From Gonium pectorale (lineage: Eukaryota > Chlorophyta > Chlorophyceae > Chlamydomonadales > Volvocaceae), in NCBI GenBank assembly GCA_001584585.1, contig LSYV01000003.1, positions 1,802,278 to 1,866,277 of the forward strand: 64,000 nt of DNA. The letters are read 5' to 3'. The translations under genes and the position numbers were made by a program. Under the pieces are notes generated by a model that was given only the letters and a program-made list of their open reading frames with translations, ran no database searches and was not told the origin of the DNA. Shown here one piece after another: positions 13,018 to 24,388 of the stretch (within the stretch, counting starts at the first letter, position 1; the number at the start of each line of letters is the position of its first letter).

Positions 13018-14545
13018 TCATTTCTTCCTTAGCGTCGCCAGGAACATGTTGTATGATGCTTCCAGCTCGTACATGAGTTGCCGTACGTCGTCCTCCGGCA
13101 GCTCATAGTTGGCGGGCTTTTGGTACAGCTTGCTGTACCAGCTGCGCACCTTGTCACGCGGCGCGCAGTCGGGCGGCAGCGTTTGGACCTTGTCCATGCT
13201 GCTCATAATGTCCAGCAGGATGGGGCAGATCTGCGGTGAAGGGCCCAGCGCCCCAGGGCGCCGTCAGCACCGGTGGGCAGCCCACATGTCACACTATGCG
13301 CACTGCGTCGAGACGGGTGCCATGCGCAGCTGCGCTGCACGCAACTCTCCGCACACGCGGAGTTAACCCGCGAGAGCAATCACTTGGGGCGCCACCAAAC
13401 GGCCGAGCACGCTGCCATACCATACCAAGACGCCGCACGCGCCCAGCTTTAGCATCTGGTCGTAATTCAAGCATGCCCGCGCACCAGGACCGCCCTGCAC
13501 CCCCGTGGACGACCGCAGGACACCATAGCCTGCAGACCCGCCGCCTCCTGCCGACAGCCAAGCCTGGACGCCCGACCGGCGTCTCCGCAGGGTGCACCCA
13601 CCTGGTCCACCGCCACGAGATTGAGTTTGAGCGAGTCCATGGCGGTGATGAAGTGCTGCACCGTCTCCGCAACGCCCAGTGCCTCCGGGTCGCTGGCGCG
13701 GCTGCGGCATAGGACAAGGCCCCCGAGAGTAGTGCACATGCGGAAACATAGAATGGATGTTGCACCAAGGCGCTGTCCCTATCATAAATCTCTCACAGCA
13801 ACCGTAGGAGCGCCTCCAAAAGCCCACCCACGCCTGACAATGGCACAAATTATTGGCCAAGCCCATGGTGTTGCCCGTTGGCCGTACTCAGCGTACGGAT
13901 AACTTTCCCTGCAATGGACCCAGTGCCGCACCTCTGCTTTGTCCGATGCTCTACCGTCGCAGGCATGCCCGAGTGCAGAAGCCGGGTGGCCGCCATGGGG
14001 CACTGCATGTTGTAATCCGACATGAACTTCTCCACGCTGGGAACCTGGGCAGCGACGGCGGGGACCGGAGGGAGGCCTCAGCAGCAGGCGCACATCCACT
14101 GGCCCTGGCGGATTTACGTTAGTGCCACCGGCAGTATCACCACACTAGACATGATCGCCGTAGGTTTCTATCTGGTGTTAAGCAATAATCCGGTCGCCGA
14201 CCCACCGTGTCTTTCATAGACGACCACAGCACCCTGAACTGCCCTATAAGCTTTCCGCAGGCCTCCTCGTATTGCTCCGCGTCGATGGCATCTCGCACAA
14301 ACGCCCGCTCAAGCTTCTCGGTCGTCTTGATGATGGCGTATAGGTCTGGGGCAGGGGCGCGTGGCAAGCGCAGACGAGTCCGGGTGAACCTTGGGCCACA
14401 CAGCCACGACCCAAAACCCTGGCGCACCGGCATAGCTCTCGTAAAGCGCCTGCTCCTTTTTGTTGTTGTATAGCTTCACTTCGCCAGCACTGCCCCCTAT
14501 ATACGAAGGCGTGCTTTGGACGCTCAAGTTACTCAGGAAGCTCAT
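13018..14545 (-). CDS. VPS28: VPS28, ESCRT-I complex subunit
   Basis: Five exons (14545-14428, 14345-14206, 14044-13932, 13701-13602, 13230-13018) join in phase into a protein of about 227 residues, close to the roughly 220 usual for the family. The N-terminal core is visible in VKLYNNKKEQALYESY, YAIIKTTEKLERAF and QYEEACGKLIGQF. The C-terminal four-helix domain is visible in HFITAMDSLKLNL, MDKVQTLPPD, ELPEDDVRQLMYEL and EASYNMFL. VPS28 is a core ESCRT-I subunit, working with VPS23 and VPS37 and linking to ESCRT-II in sorting ubiquitinated cargo into multivesicular bodies. The ATG at 14545 is the first one in the conserved frame. It faces the TMEM230-like gene across 317 bases. No key region is missing. 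Confidence 0.95.
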
Positions 14546-14862
14546 GCCCACGTAAATCCCAGACAACCCCTACTGTCGCGTTCGGGCCAAGTCCCAGCTA
14601 TCGCAGAAGGTAAGCGAAGCTCTAGCCGAAAACTGTTGTAAGGGGAGTTTTGCAAATTTTTGTAGATTGCAGCGGGAAAGGCTATAACGAAATAATCGGT
14701 GGCAAGAGCTTGTCCGAGAACTTGGCGTACAACGGTTTGGTTCCACGCGGAACCAGCACAAAGGACGAGCTCTGCGCAATGCTCACTCGGAGCGCACGTA
14801 GATCTCATGGGCAGCAAGGCCGAGGATCCGAAGAGAGTACATCAATCACCTGTCACACGCAA
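14546..14862. promoter_or_regulatory. Shared upstream region of VPS28 and the TMEM230-like gene
   Basis: The two start codons point away from each other with 317 bases between them, so 5' UTRs and any bidirectional promoter must fit here. No TATA box or named motif was recognised; the assignment rests on gene geometry. Confidence 0.5.
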
Positions 14863-15738
14863 ATGCGCTCCCGCACTGGTTACACGCGCCTGCCACCAGA
14901 CTACGATGAGTATTCCAAGGTTAGGTGCTTTGACTTCATGAAGAGTCCAAGACGCTCAGGCACGCCGACAAGCGTCTTGACACGCCCATCAAATGCTGAG
15001 CGCAGGACGACGCACGTTTCGCAATCCCAGAGCCCGAGATACCGAAGGCATCTGTAGCATTGGCCATCTTCCTCATGGTGTTTGGCGCATTTTCCTTCGT
15101 GGCGGCCTGGCTGCACTTCACCCAGCGCATCCTGGGTAAAGAGCAGGCGGTGAGTATGAGGCCCGCCGTGTCTGTATGTACAGCTCTGCCGTGCCTGTCC
15201 ATCCGTATCTGCCGTACTTCAGCAACGTTGGCGCGTACCGGTATTGCTGTGTAGGAAATCGGCTTTACGATCCTCGGTGTGATGACCTTCATGCCAGGTA
15301 TGGAGGGGCTGGAAGGCAATGGGGATGGTCCTCCAAGGCCCCATGGATTTGCACGGGGTGAAGTGGACGTCGAGGGTAGCCTGCCGCCTGTAGACGCACC
15401 GATGCATGGAGGGAGATAAGGCATCAAATTTGTATGCTCAAGCTTGCTGGTGCCCACGCTGCCCCGTGTTTATCCGGGTGCCCGGTAGCGCAAGCAATGG
15501 CATCATCGGTAGGCTGCAAACCTTCGTTATCTCAACCGGATCAAGGACAGCGTTTGATGTGCAGCCGCAAAGCTCCGCATAAGGGCCAATATACCCTTTG
15601 CATACTTCTCCGCCGCGGCTTGCCAGCGGCGCGGTAACTCCACCCATGCACCCTCCAGGTGCCTACCACACGTACCTGGCGTATGGGGCATGGCAGCGCT
15701 GGCCGGGATTCAGATGGGACCATATCCCGCAATTCTAA
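14863..15738 (+). CDS. TMEM230-like (DUF872) small membrane protein
   Basis: Four exons (14863-14919, 15033-15149, 15255-15297, 15659-15738) join in phase into 98 residues, slightly shorter than the 120-residue human TMEM230. The N-terminal tail (TGYTRLPPDYDEYSK) lines up with the TMEM230 KYSRLSS region. Two hydrophobic segments follow (residues about 24-45, ALAIFLMVFGAFSF, and about 59-72, IGFTILGVMTFMPG). The end has the family's aromatic tail pattern (PGAYHTYLAY, ending DHIPQF). In animals the family sits on secretory and recycling vesicles and affects vesicle movement; that role is inferred for this alga. The first junction uses acceptor AGAG at 15032, chosen because it keeps phase and gives the expected Pro-rich lead-in. 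Confidence 0.88.
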
Positions 15739-16062
15739 GCAATCACACGTAAAGAACAACACGCCGAGCGTATGGAAGCAACAAACGAGGTTCTTTGTCA
15801 GGCCATGACCAGGCCGCCGGGAACACAGCTGCACCGCCTGGTTGGGTTTTATGTGTGATCGTAATGCAAGAAGGTGCCAGGCATTTACGCAGGCAACCAG
15901 AACTCTGAAGTCATCTGAGCTGTGTGCTAATGCGGTGGTGAAGTGTTGGCCTAGGGCTAAGCTGCAATGTGGCAAAATCGGGTTAGCTCACTTGCTGGGA
16001 TGCATTGGGCTGTATGTGTACAGCTCAACATGTTGGGAGGGGGCATGATAATGTGGAAACAA

Positions 16063-16067
16063 TGTAA
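16063..16067 (+). terminator. TGTAA poly(A)-type signal
   Basis: TGTAA is the usual polyadenylation signal in Chlamydomonas and its relatives. This one lies about 325 bases after the stop of the TMEM230-like gene, a normal 3' UTR length for these algae. A five-base motif can occur by chance. Confidence 0.35.
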
Positions 16068-17145
16068 AGCAGCGCCGTAAAAGCTCAGGGTGATGGTGGC
16101 GCATGTTGCGCGCGTGACACTGTCTCGTAAGCTGAGCAGTGAGGCACTGCACTGTGCGTTGATGGCCCGCGAGCGTCGGTGCTGGGGCTGGAAGGCGTGG
16201 CGAAGCCTGCACTTCTCAAGCCAATTTGGAACGTGCAATGGCAGTGTGCGTCGCAAATGCAACGGCTCCGAGCTGCACGTGCATCCTCGTTGACCTAGGG
16301 CCGTGTTTGCGTTGGGCAGAGGGGACTCATATGCGAGGTGCCAGGCGGGCAAGGGCGGGAAAATGTTCAGATGTTCAGCGGTCGAGGTTTCCGTTGTTCG
16401 TACGGATGCGGTGTTTGACTTGTCGTGCTCGTTTACTGCACAGCGTGCGTTTCACGTGCATGCCCGTGACTGGGGATGTCGCGCGCTAGCGAACGGCTAA
16501 GGTCTAGCCTGCGGCGCTAAGGTGCACACGGCTATCGCGGAGCGCGGAAATGCAGGGAAAGCGACTGCGCTGGCTGGTCACGGAAGAGAGGAAAATGACA
16601 TCAACCTTCCATGTAACCATACGCCTAGACGGTCACCCTAAGCGCACGGGGTCTCATTGCCACTCAAGGGACAGGTGCCCAAGAGTGAGACGAGACAGAG
16701 ACACCAGGCGCTGGCTCGCCTCAAATACACGCTACGGTACGGTGATCTGAATCCACCGACCGGAATCAGAAACAGACCAAACGCCGATAATAGTACACGC
16801 CAATGCAAGGCACTGACGAATATGGAAGCATGGCAACACGACGGTAAACCACAAACCTTTCCACAGAAAAAAACCAAGCGAACGCATCATGTGAAGGCAT
16901 GTGACGGTAAAATCAACATGTGCACCAATCTGAGCCGTCAGACTGGGGGCGGCGATCCCCACACAGGTGCCAGGGATGTTAGCATCATTGCGCTCGCTCC
17001 CACATAAAGAATAGCAAGGAATGGGCGTGGAGTCGATGCTAGAGAAATTTAGGCATCTTGCATCTTTGTAAGGTATACATGAGATGCGCACTCATGGGGC
17101 GAATCATCAGGCTGCACCTGCGCTGCTGGCGCAGGCTGGAGGTTC

Positions 17146-17392
17146 ACGGCGGGCTCCCTCTTTCTGTGCAGGTTTCTCTTTTTTCACTTTCCTGTGCCTT
17201 GTTCTAGTGCAGAGAGTCACGCGGGAAAAAACGGGCGGCTACCAAGTCTTTGCGTTTCAAGTAGCTGAGGCAAGCGGTGATGCGCGCCTCCATACCGATC
17301 ATACTCCATATATAGAGTCAATAGAGAAATCTGCAAAGAAAGAGGGACCCGGCCTCTACTGTCATACACGCACAAAGGCGCGACGTTTCCAG
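17146..17392. mobile_element. MITE-like inverted-repeat element, copy 2
   Basis: The left arm (17146-17185) carries GGCTCCCTCTTTCTGTGCAG and a TTTCTCTTTTTTC run. The right arm (17322-17392) carries the complement, AATCTGCAAAGAAAGAGGGA, followed by a CATACACGC and GGCGCGACGTTTCC end. About 135 bases of unrelated sequence lie between them. The left arm lacks its outer part. Confidence 0.65.
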
Positions 17393-17645
17393 TAGGGCGG
17401 GCGGGTAATAAGCAAGGCAGGGCAAGGCAGGTGACGTTCCTCCCGGCTCTCAAAAGACCGGCTTACCAGCTTACCCGGTTTGTCGGACTTCACCTGGTGG
17501 GCTGCTTGTTGCAAGGTTACTCGGCGGTGTTCGTCATGGCCACCGGTCCGACCTCCGACAGCGCTCCGACAGCGCTCAGCGGTTACCAGACCTGCGTGCA
17601 CCCAGCCCAAACCCAGCCCTCCCACCCGGCCGAATACAGTCCTGG
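17388..17645 (+). repeat. Dispersed repeat B, copy 2
   Basis: It follows the right arm of the inverted-repeat element without a break and shares the GGCCACCGGTCCGAC block, the CGGTTACCAGACC block and a TACAGTCCTGGA end with the copy at 11.1 kb. It also contains a short internal duplication (CTCCGACAGCG twice, near 17560). Confidence 0.75.
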
Positions 17646-18076
17646 ACGAAAGGGCGAGTGTATGAACGGAGTCAGGAACCGTTGTTACGGGCTGCGGTTG
17701 GGGGCGTGTAGACATGGCGACTCGGCCCTGCTTAGTCACGCCCCCCTCGACACGCCGCCAGCCTACTTGAGGACCCAGAATATTTTGGGCTGCGCCAAGG
17801 GAGGACGAATCCTATGAAGGTAGCTGCCTCCCTGGTCGGTCGATCGTGACGGTTGACGATTCGCTAACCGCCGGGTGTCGGGATGTACCCGAACACGTGC
17901 AGAAATCTTCAGCAGTCCGCAGATTGATACATTCTTGGCGTGTCGCTATTGCGGCAACCCTGAAGCAGCAAAGTCGACCTGCTCCCTGCCTCGTTCAGGC
18001 CGCTGCTATATCCCGCAGCCCACTGCAAACAGAACGAGTGAGCACACAAGCGACATACCAGCTGAACAGTTGCAGC

Positions 18077-19446
18077 ATGGACGTCCGGAAGCCGCTGCCG
18101 CTTCTCTCGCTAAACCATGTCTCGCGTGTTGTTGCGGATGTCGACAAGTCATACAGGTTCTACTCTGAGGTCCTTGGTTTCCGTCCGGTGAGTGACGGAA
18201 TGGTCGTCTTCGCGTCTCGGTCGCTCGTGACCCTTCCGCGCCGCGGACTTTTGGGTTCCACACAGGTTAAGAGGCCTTCCAGCTTCGAGTTTGAAGGGGC
18301 CTGGTACGTGGTCTGTTGTGTCCAGAAGCTGAACTCCGAAAGCGCCAGTGACACATGGCCCCCGACATACCTGCAGGCTCTTCAACTTCGGTGTTGGGCT
18401 GCACCTTATTAAGGGGCAGCCGCCGAGCCGCCCTAGCAAGGTCGTGCCGAAGTCGTGTCACCTCTCCTTCCAGGTGGGCAGGCATCGTGCCTACGTCCCA
18501 CTCCTATATGTGTTCGCGCACAGTTTGCATGAGCGAGGAGGTCTTCCCCTTCCCCCGATGGTGACCACGCCCAATAGCGCATTGGACACTGTGCAACGAT
18601 TGCCCCACAACATTAACGACTATTCCCGGGACTGGCTCGCAGGCCTCAAGCCTGGAGGAGGTGGAGTCCAGCTTGGAGGCATGGGGCATCGACTATGTCA
18701 AGAACGTTTTCGTGGAAGACGGCATCCAGGTCGGCCAGCTGTTCTTTCACGACCCAGATAACAACATGATTGAGGTGAGGAAACGCCCAGCAGGATCTTC
18801 GGGACTGGGATCTCGTACGTAAGCGCGGCAGGCACTGAGACCGCCGATGCGCTCCTTGGCTGGACCAGGCGTGTTGGGGGGAGGCGGGGCGCAAGCGTCG
18901 ATTACTCCGCATGCCTCATAGCTCTTACACGCCGCCGATTCCTGTCGCCTCCTCTCCCCTCCTCGTGATTACCGGCAACAGGTGTGCAACTGCGACGTGC
19001 TGCCGGTCGTGCCGCTGACCGAGAGCAACCTGGCCTGCGCCGCGCGCCCGCTCGCGACGGCGCCGCTCGCCACACAGGCGAGGTCGCCGCTGCCCTTTCC
19101 CGCGCCGTCGTCGTCGGTTTCTTCCGGCAGTGACAGCGAGGAAACCCAAGACCGCGCCTGCAGCGTCGCGTCCACCTCCTCAGCGTGCGGCACGGCAATC
19201 GACCACCTGACCGACCGTGGCACGGCGCGTCGCAGCCACAGCTTCAGCAACTCCAGCATGTCTGGTTTCGCCGCGGGCCTCGACCTGTCGGCCATGAGCA
19301 TTACCACTTCCGACCTGGACGACTGGCCAGCCCACGGCGGCGGCGCGGCGTCATGTGGCGATTGCCTGGCCGGTGCGGCCAAACCGGGCCAGCCGGCTGT
19401 GCCTTGTGGGCTGGCGGTGGTGACCGGCAGTGCGCTCTCGAATTGA
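18077..19446 (+). CDS. Glyoxalase/VOC-fold protein with a Ser-rich C-terminal tail
   Basis: Five exons (18077-18187, 18266-18303, 18377-18473, 18643-18774, 18982-19446) join in phase into about 280 residues. Residues 1-125 form one vicinal-oxygen-chelate domain: LNHVSRVVADVDKSYRFY opens it, then VKRPSSFEFEGAW, GVGLHLIKG, KSCHLSFQ, EAWGIDYVKN and FHDPDNNMIE. The His of LNHVS, His of CHLSF and Glu of MIEV sit where this family binds its metal, so the fold looks intact. Plant relatives are annotated as lactoylglutathione-lyase-like, but many VOC proteins have other substrates and none can be assigned here. The last exon adds about 155 residues, mostly disordered and rich in Ser/Thr/Ala, not part of the fold. 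The gene points toward the SPL-like membrane-protein gene. Confidence 0.9.
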
Positions 19447-21323
19447 ACGGCACTGGATGCGGCGCTTCGTCCCTTGCGTGCGGCGTGAACAGAACTGAGT
19501 TGGCGCGCCATGCATGTGCAACTTCCTTGCGTGAATTTGTGTTGACGACGTCTGTCCCACAGCGGCCCGTACTTTGTCTCGCTTTTTGCATTTAGATTAG
19601 GTAAATTTCGGCGGCACTGCTGCGGAGCTCTTAGGACTGAAGTGTACATGCTTGTGGGTTTGTCAGGTTGAATAGACTGCTGAGAGGCGGGGTTGCAGCG
19701 TGCTGGGGCCCCGAACAGCAGCCAGGACGGGCCGTGATGTGCTTTTGCCTTGTCGTGCTATTCATCTGTCGTCGGCGCCGCGCCGTGCCTGTGTATGTGG
19801 CGTCCCCGGGTTTGCTGTTCGTTTGTCCGCTTTGAAACGTTAGTTGACGATCGAGCTTATGCACCCATGTCGAATTCCGGTTTCATGACATCCACATGCA
19901 GGAATTCGCATCTTCGCTCACGTTGTGCAAGGGCCCCTCGCCACACCCTTTCCATGCAACATCCTGATCTCCTTTGCACATTGTCACTGGGGTGCAGTTG
20001 TGGATGTTCATGGTCCAGTGGTTTTGCGGGGTCTGGACCGGCTTTAGCCTTAAGGGCGCTTTTGTTTGCACCGTCACCTTGGTCCCTAAGTTACGCCATC
20101 GGGTCACGTTTGAAGAGACGACAGTAGGCGCGACATGTATATTAATAAAGCCTTGCGACTCGTCTCTTGGCAGAGCCACAGATCGTTGGCGGGGTCCCTG
20201 CTTGTACGGTTTGTGCAGTGAATGTGATGCTTTATGACGGTTTTGGTTATTTGGTAATGCTGGAAGTGCGCCAATCCTCAAGCGGCTGCACCTGTGGTGC
20301 GGTTGTATGTACTTGAGTCCATGCAACGTCTGGCTGATGCGAGTACTGCTGCCCATGGTTACGGTGCTTTGAAGCAATAAATTACAGTAACTGGGCGCGA
20401 GGATGCCGTTGACCTCCTCGAACCGCGCCTGGTCTAACGCACCACAGTAGTCCCAGTGGACGGACGGCCACGTGACCTAACAACTGTGTCCAGGCTCTCA
20501 CTGTGGTACCATGTGGTGGCGATAGTTACAACCTGCATGTACGAGTCGAGCATCTGGCCTCTTGCTACGCTAGTTACCTCGCATGCAACAAAACGCCTCG
20601 TACGGTCGTGCGTACCGTACATCTCTCACGCACTTGAGCAACTGCATTGATCGATTGGCGCACCTTCGCAGGCCTGAACGGGAAGCCGTTTTTTTGCTGA
20701 AAAAGTTGTGATAAAGTCTTGATTACGAGTTGACGAGTGCTTCGAAAAAGGCCCTTCGGCCACAGACGCCAAGCTAGGGTGGTATGGAATTGGTGCATCC
20801 CATTGCACGGTACCCAACTGCAGCCACCAACGCTTATCACGTGGGATGACCTAACGATGATTACGGTGACCGAGATACGATGAACAAAGCCCACACACAG
20901 ACCGAGCAGTACGGAACTGCACAAACGTGCACTCACATGCGTACATAGCCCTTGCAAGATGTGACCTCTTGTGCGACACACATGCTCCATGTCGCTCAAT
21001 ATGCAGGTGCACTTTACACTGACAGCGAAAGAGGTGCCTATGTGGGCTTCCGCGGTCAGAGGACTCCACCAACTCCTAGGCTGCACAAGCTCCACGTGAC
21101 AAGGTTGCGGGCAGCTCCGTGTGCGAACCATCCGTTGCGCATTTCTCCGCTGCAAGGCCGGCGCAGACACCCTTGTGATACTGCTTAACGCTTCCACGCA
21201 ACAAACACTGATCGTTTCATGCGGCCACCACCTTCCGCACCACCATAGGAGACGCTGAACAACGTGGAATCAAGCAGCGCTCCAGCGTCATTTGTAGCAT
21301 GCCTCGTTACCACACGGTATCCC
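19447..21323. other. Intergenic region between two convergent genes
   Basis: It holds the 3' ends of the VOC gene (+) and the SPL-like membrane-protein gene (-). A TTACA at 21014-21018 reads TGTAA on the minus strand about 310 bases past that gene's stop and may be its poly(A) signal. Nothing coding was recognised. Confidence 0.5.
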
Positions 21324-24300
21324 CTACGTGCACTTGGTGCGGCACGGGACGCCGCCGCTGCCGTCGCGCGGGCGCTCCGCAGCGGTGTGGCGCTGCAGCG
21401 CGAAGCACGCGCGCATGTAGGCGTGGCAGAAGATGGTGGTCACCAGCGCCAGCACCCCAATCACCGCACACCGCAAGCAGGCCTGGCGCAGGGAGGCGGC
21501 CGCGCCGCTGGCCAGCAGCGTGGCGGCGCATGGCACGCACTTGATGAGCGCCAGGACCGCAGCGGCGCCGGGCGTCAACTGTGGCAAGGGGACGGGCGAG
21601 GACGGGTCATCAAGAGGCAGCAGGAGCGGTTTGGTGCAAAGGACATGGACAGAGGGAGCCGAATGCGGTAGAGACACGCAGTGCACCCCAGTACAGCAGC
21701 GGCCAGCGGCCCGGGCCACGAAGCGCACCGGAAGCCCGCATCGCAGCGAACGCGCGCAGCTCACCAGGCAGGCGGCCGGGAGGAACAGGCCCTGGTGCAG
21801 CATGATGCCGAGCCCCTTCAGGTACTCCAGGTGTCCCGGGGGCGGAGACGCGCCGCGCCATATCGCGACGGCCTTGGCCAGCATAAAGGCGATGTAGCGC
21901 GGCAGCTTGGCTGCCGGCACCAACCGCAGCCAGGCCTTGCCTGGCAGGAGCAGCCAGCCGAGCGCCGTGACCACGCCGGGGAGCGCCGTCAGCAGCGTCA
22001 CGAGGTTGCCTACGTCCCACAGGTTGGCCCGCGCACGGAAGAGAAGCACCGTCATACCCAGACAGTCTACCGCTTGCCTGTGGAGGCGATGGGCGGCAAC
22101 AGGCGTGGGGTCGGTTGAATGCAGTATTATAGGGCGACGCCCCGAGCGTCCGAGGCAGGGCAGATTGTGGTTGTCTTAGCATCTCGAGTGTTCAGCCAAA
22201 GCATAGGTGCTGCTAGCAGGCGTCGCTCTCCATGGATGAACCTCTTTTTTAAGCACCGGAAATGAGATGCGGGAGGTCCTCCCCTTCACTCCCCCTGGCC
22301 TACATGATGTGCTCCTGCGTGACGAACCAAGGGTCGGCGAAGGCCTTGTATGCCGCCGCCTCTCCAGGGTGATCACGCCGCAGCCCCACGACAAGCAACA
22401 GGGCATGCAGCCACAGGGCTGTTGCTGTGTGCTCACTGACAACGCGAGCATCGCTGCCTGATCGGTAAGGGCAGGAGAGGGCATCCAGGACTGCCCCGTC
22501 CACTGCCGCTGTCGCCTGGCTCGCATGCGCCGCGCCCCGCTTCCGCAGTGCGGCAGGTTTGCCCGGCCCTGCGACTGGTGTAGGTGGACCCGCTGGTCCT
22601 GCCGTGCTCTTGCTCGGCGATGGCATCCGCCCCACGTGTGCCGTAGCGTCCGCGGGCGCCATCACCAACCCCGACGAGCAGGCCGCCGGTATGGGTCGCT
22701 GCACGGGCGCCTCCGCGACCGACGGCGTCATGCCGGCGCCGATTATGCATTCGCTGTCCTCGCCGCTTGCAGGACGCTGCGCATTAACCGACGACGCCAC
22801 CACATCTGTGCGTGTGAATGGCCCCGCAGTTGTCGCCGCGGGGTTGCTCTCCATTTCCTCCTCCACCCGAAGTAAGCCGGATGCGATCCACGCCTCGGTG
22901 GCCGGAAGGCGCATCCGCAAGGCAAATGCCAGCAGGTGTGTTCCAAGCACGGCACGTTGCTGAGCGCCCAGAGGCGCCAGCAAGCCAAGAGACCCACGGG
23001 ACAGGGCCGCGGCGTCCGAGCGAGCCCATACCCCCATGTCCAACAGGAGGCCATTCAGCTGCTGGAGCCGTTGCTCTGCTGTTAAGTGCAGCTCAGTCGC
23101 CCGCACCGGGGCACCGCGCGAATCGGGGAGCGGTATTTGCGCCCCTTGCAGGACGTCGGCCAGCTCAGCAGCGACGCCCGCCTCCGTCTGTGGTAGCGCC
23201 AGCACGGGCACAATATCCGGCACCCCTCCGGCCCAGCCCAACTCCACCTGAGACGAAGGGGTGAGACCAGGAAAAAGAGAGCACTTACCGCCTGCCGTAC
23301 ACAAACGCACCGTAACGAAGATGGAAAGCACCTGGCATGTTGCAAGTGCGCGTGCTTAAGGTCAGGCGGTGGCACATGCAGAGGTCTTAGTGGACAGACG
23401 CGGTTGCTCTCGCGCCTCGGTGCAACGGAGTCAAGCTCACCAGGACCAGCCCGGGGCCCGAAGGAGGCATGCCCAGTACCAGCTCGAGCTCCGACTCAGC
23501 AAAGCCTTCATTGCCGGGGCGGGGCTCGGGTGTCGGGCGATAGTGCACCACCCGCGCTGGCAGGAAGGCCCCGTGGCTGCGTGCGTAGATGGTCGGGGCG
23601 GCCTCATGTGCACCGCTGCTGGCGCCTGGCTGGAGCTGGTGGCGCACAACGATCCGCAGTACGGCCTCCGCAGCAGCCCCGCTGCCGCTACAACAGGGTG
23701 CTTCGCCGTGCGCCCCGCTGTGTGAAGAGCCGCTGCCGCTGCCGCGGCTGCCATGAGCATCGTCGGCGTCCGACGTCGGCGGCAAGAGCAGCACCTGTGG
23801 ATGCACGGCGATCACCAGAGGAGTCGCTGCTGTCGACTGCGGCGCCCCCAGGACCTTGACCTGCACGTCCGTTGCCAGCGACACGGGCGGGCTCGTGCCT
23901 TGGCGCTCTGCTTCCAGCTGCGGGCAATGCGGTTGTTGCTGCACGCCGCGGCTCGGCTCCGCCACAGCGCACAGCGGCGCCAAGCTTCCTCCATTCTCCG
24001 GCCGGTGCGCAGCCGCGTCGCTGGAACAGGCTGGCGGCAGCCCGAGGGCGTTCAGGACGGACGCGACGGCTGGCGCGCAGGGCGCTGCAGCAGCGTAACA
24101 TGCGCCGCCAGCTTCCCTACAGTGCGGTCCTGCCGTTCCGGGCAGGGCGTTAGGTCCGCCAGCAGTCCCAAGGATTGTCTGCCAATCTGAAGGCGGCATC
24201 GCCACCAGGAGGTCCAGTGTTAGCTCAACGCAGCCGGCACGCACGTAGGCACCTGCTAGCGCGCAGTGGCCGTAGCCGCACACTAGGCGCTCGCAACGCG

Positions 24301-24388
24301 CCTCCCAGCCAGGAGCCACTTGGCTAGGGTCGCAGCCGCGGATCTTGTATCTTACGCCCACACAGGCGAGGCGTGGGCGATAGGGCAT
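21324..24388 (-). CDS. Multi-span membrane protein with similarity to the C-terminal half of large SPL proteins (5' end not found)
   Basis: The exons I can define are about 24388-23441, 23247-22304, 22077-21775 and 21578-21324, joined in phase; the junction at 22304 splits a Met codon (AT then G). Further 5' exons probably exist, so 24388 is only the first convenient ATG. The soluble part has GAYVRAGCVELTLDLLVAMP, then a segment with RIVVRHQL and GAFLPARVV, and then GPGLVLVELGWAGG; the first motif recalls the RPGC-type motif of plant SPL1/SPL12 and the order is similar. Hydrophobic segments follow, including ALWLHALLLVVGL, LTALPGVVTALGWLLL, HQGLFLPAACL and CAVIGVLALVTTIF, giving about five membrane spans. 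A Pro/Ala/Ser-rich stretch lies at 22.5-22.8 kb. No SBP DNA-binding domain was found upstream. Function unknown. Confidence 0.6.

Larger units (their letters stand above)
15739..18076. other. Intergenic region
   Basis: It contains the 3' UTR of the TMEM230-like gene, an inverted-repeat element (17146-17392), a copy of dispersed repeat B running on from it, and presumably the 5' UTR of the glyoxalase-like gene. No coding exon with recognisable motifs was found at 16.1-17.1 kb on either strand. Confidence 0.55.
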
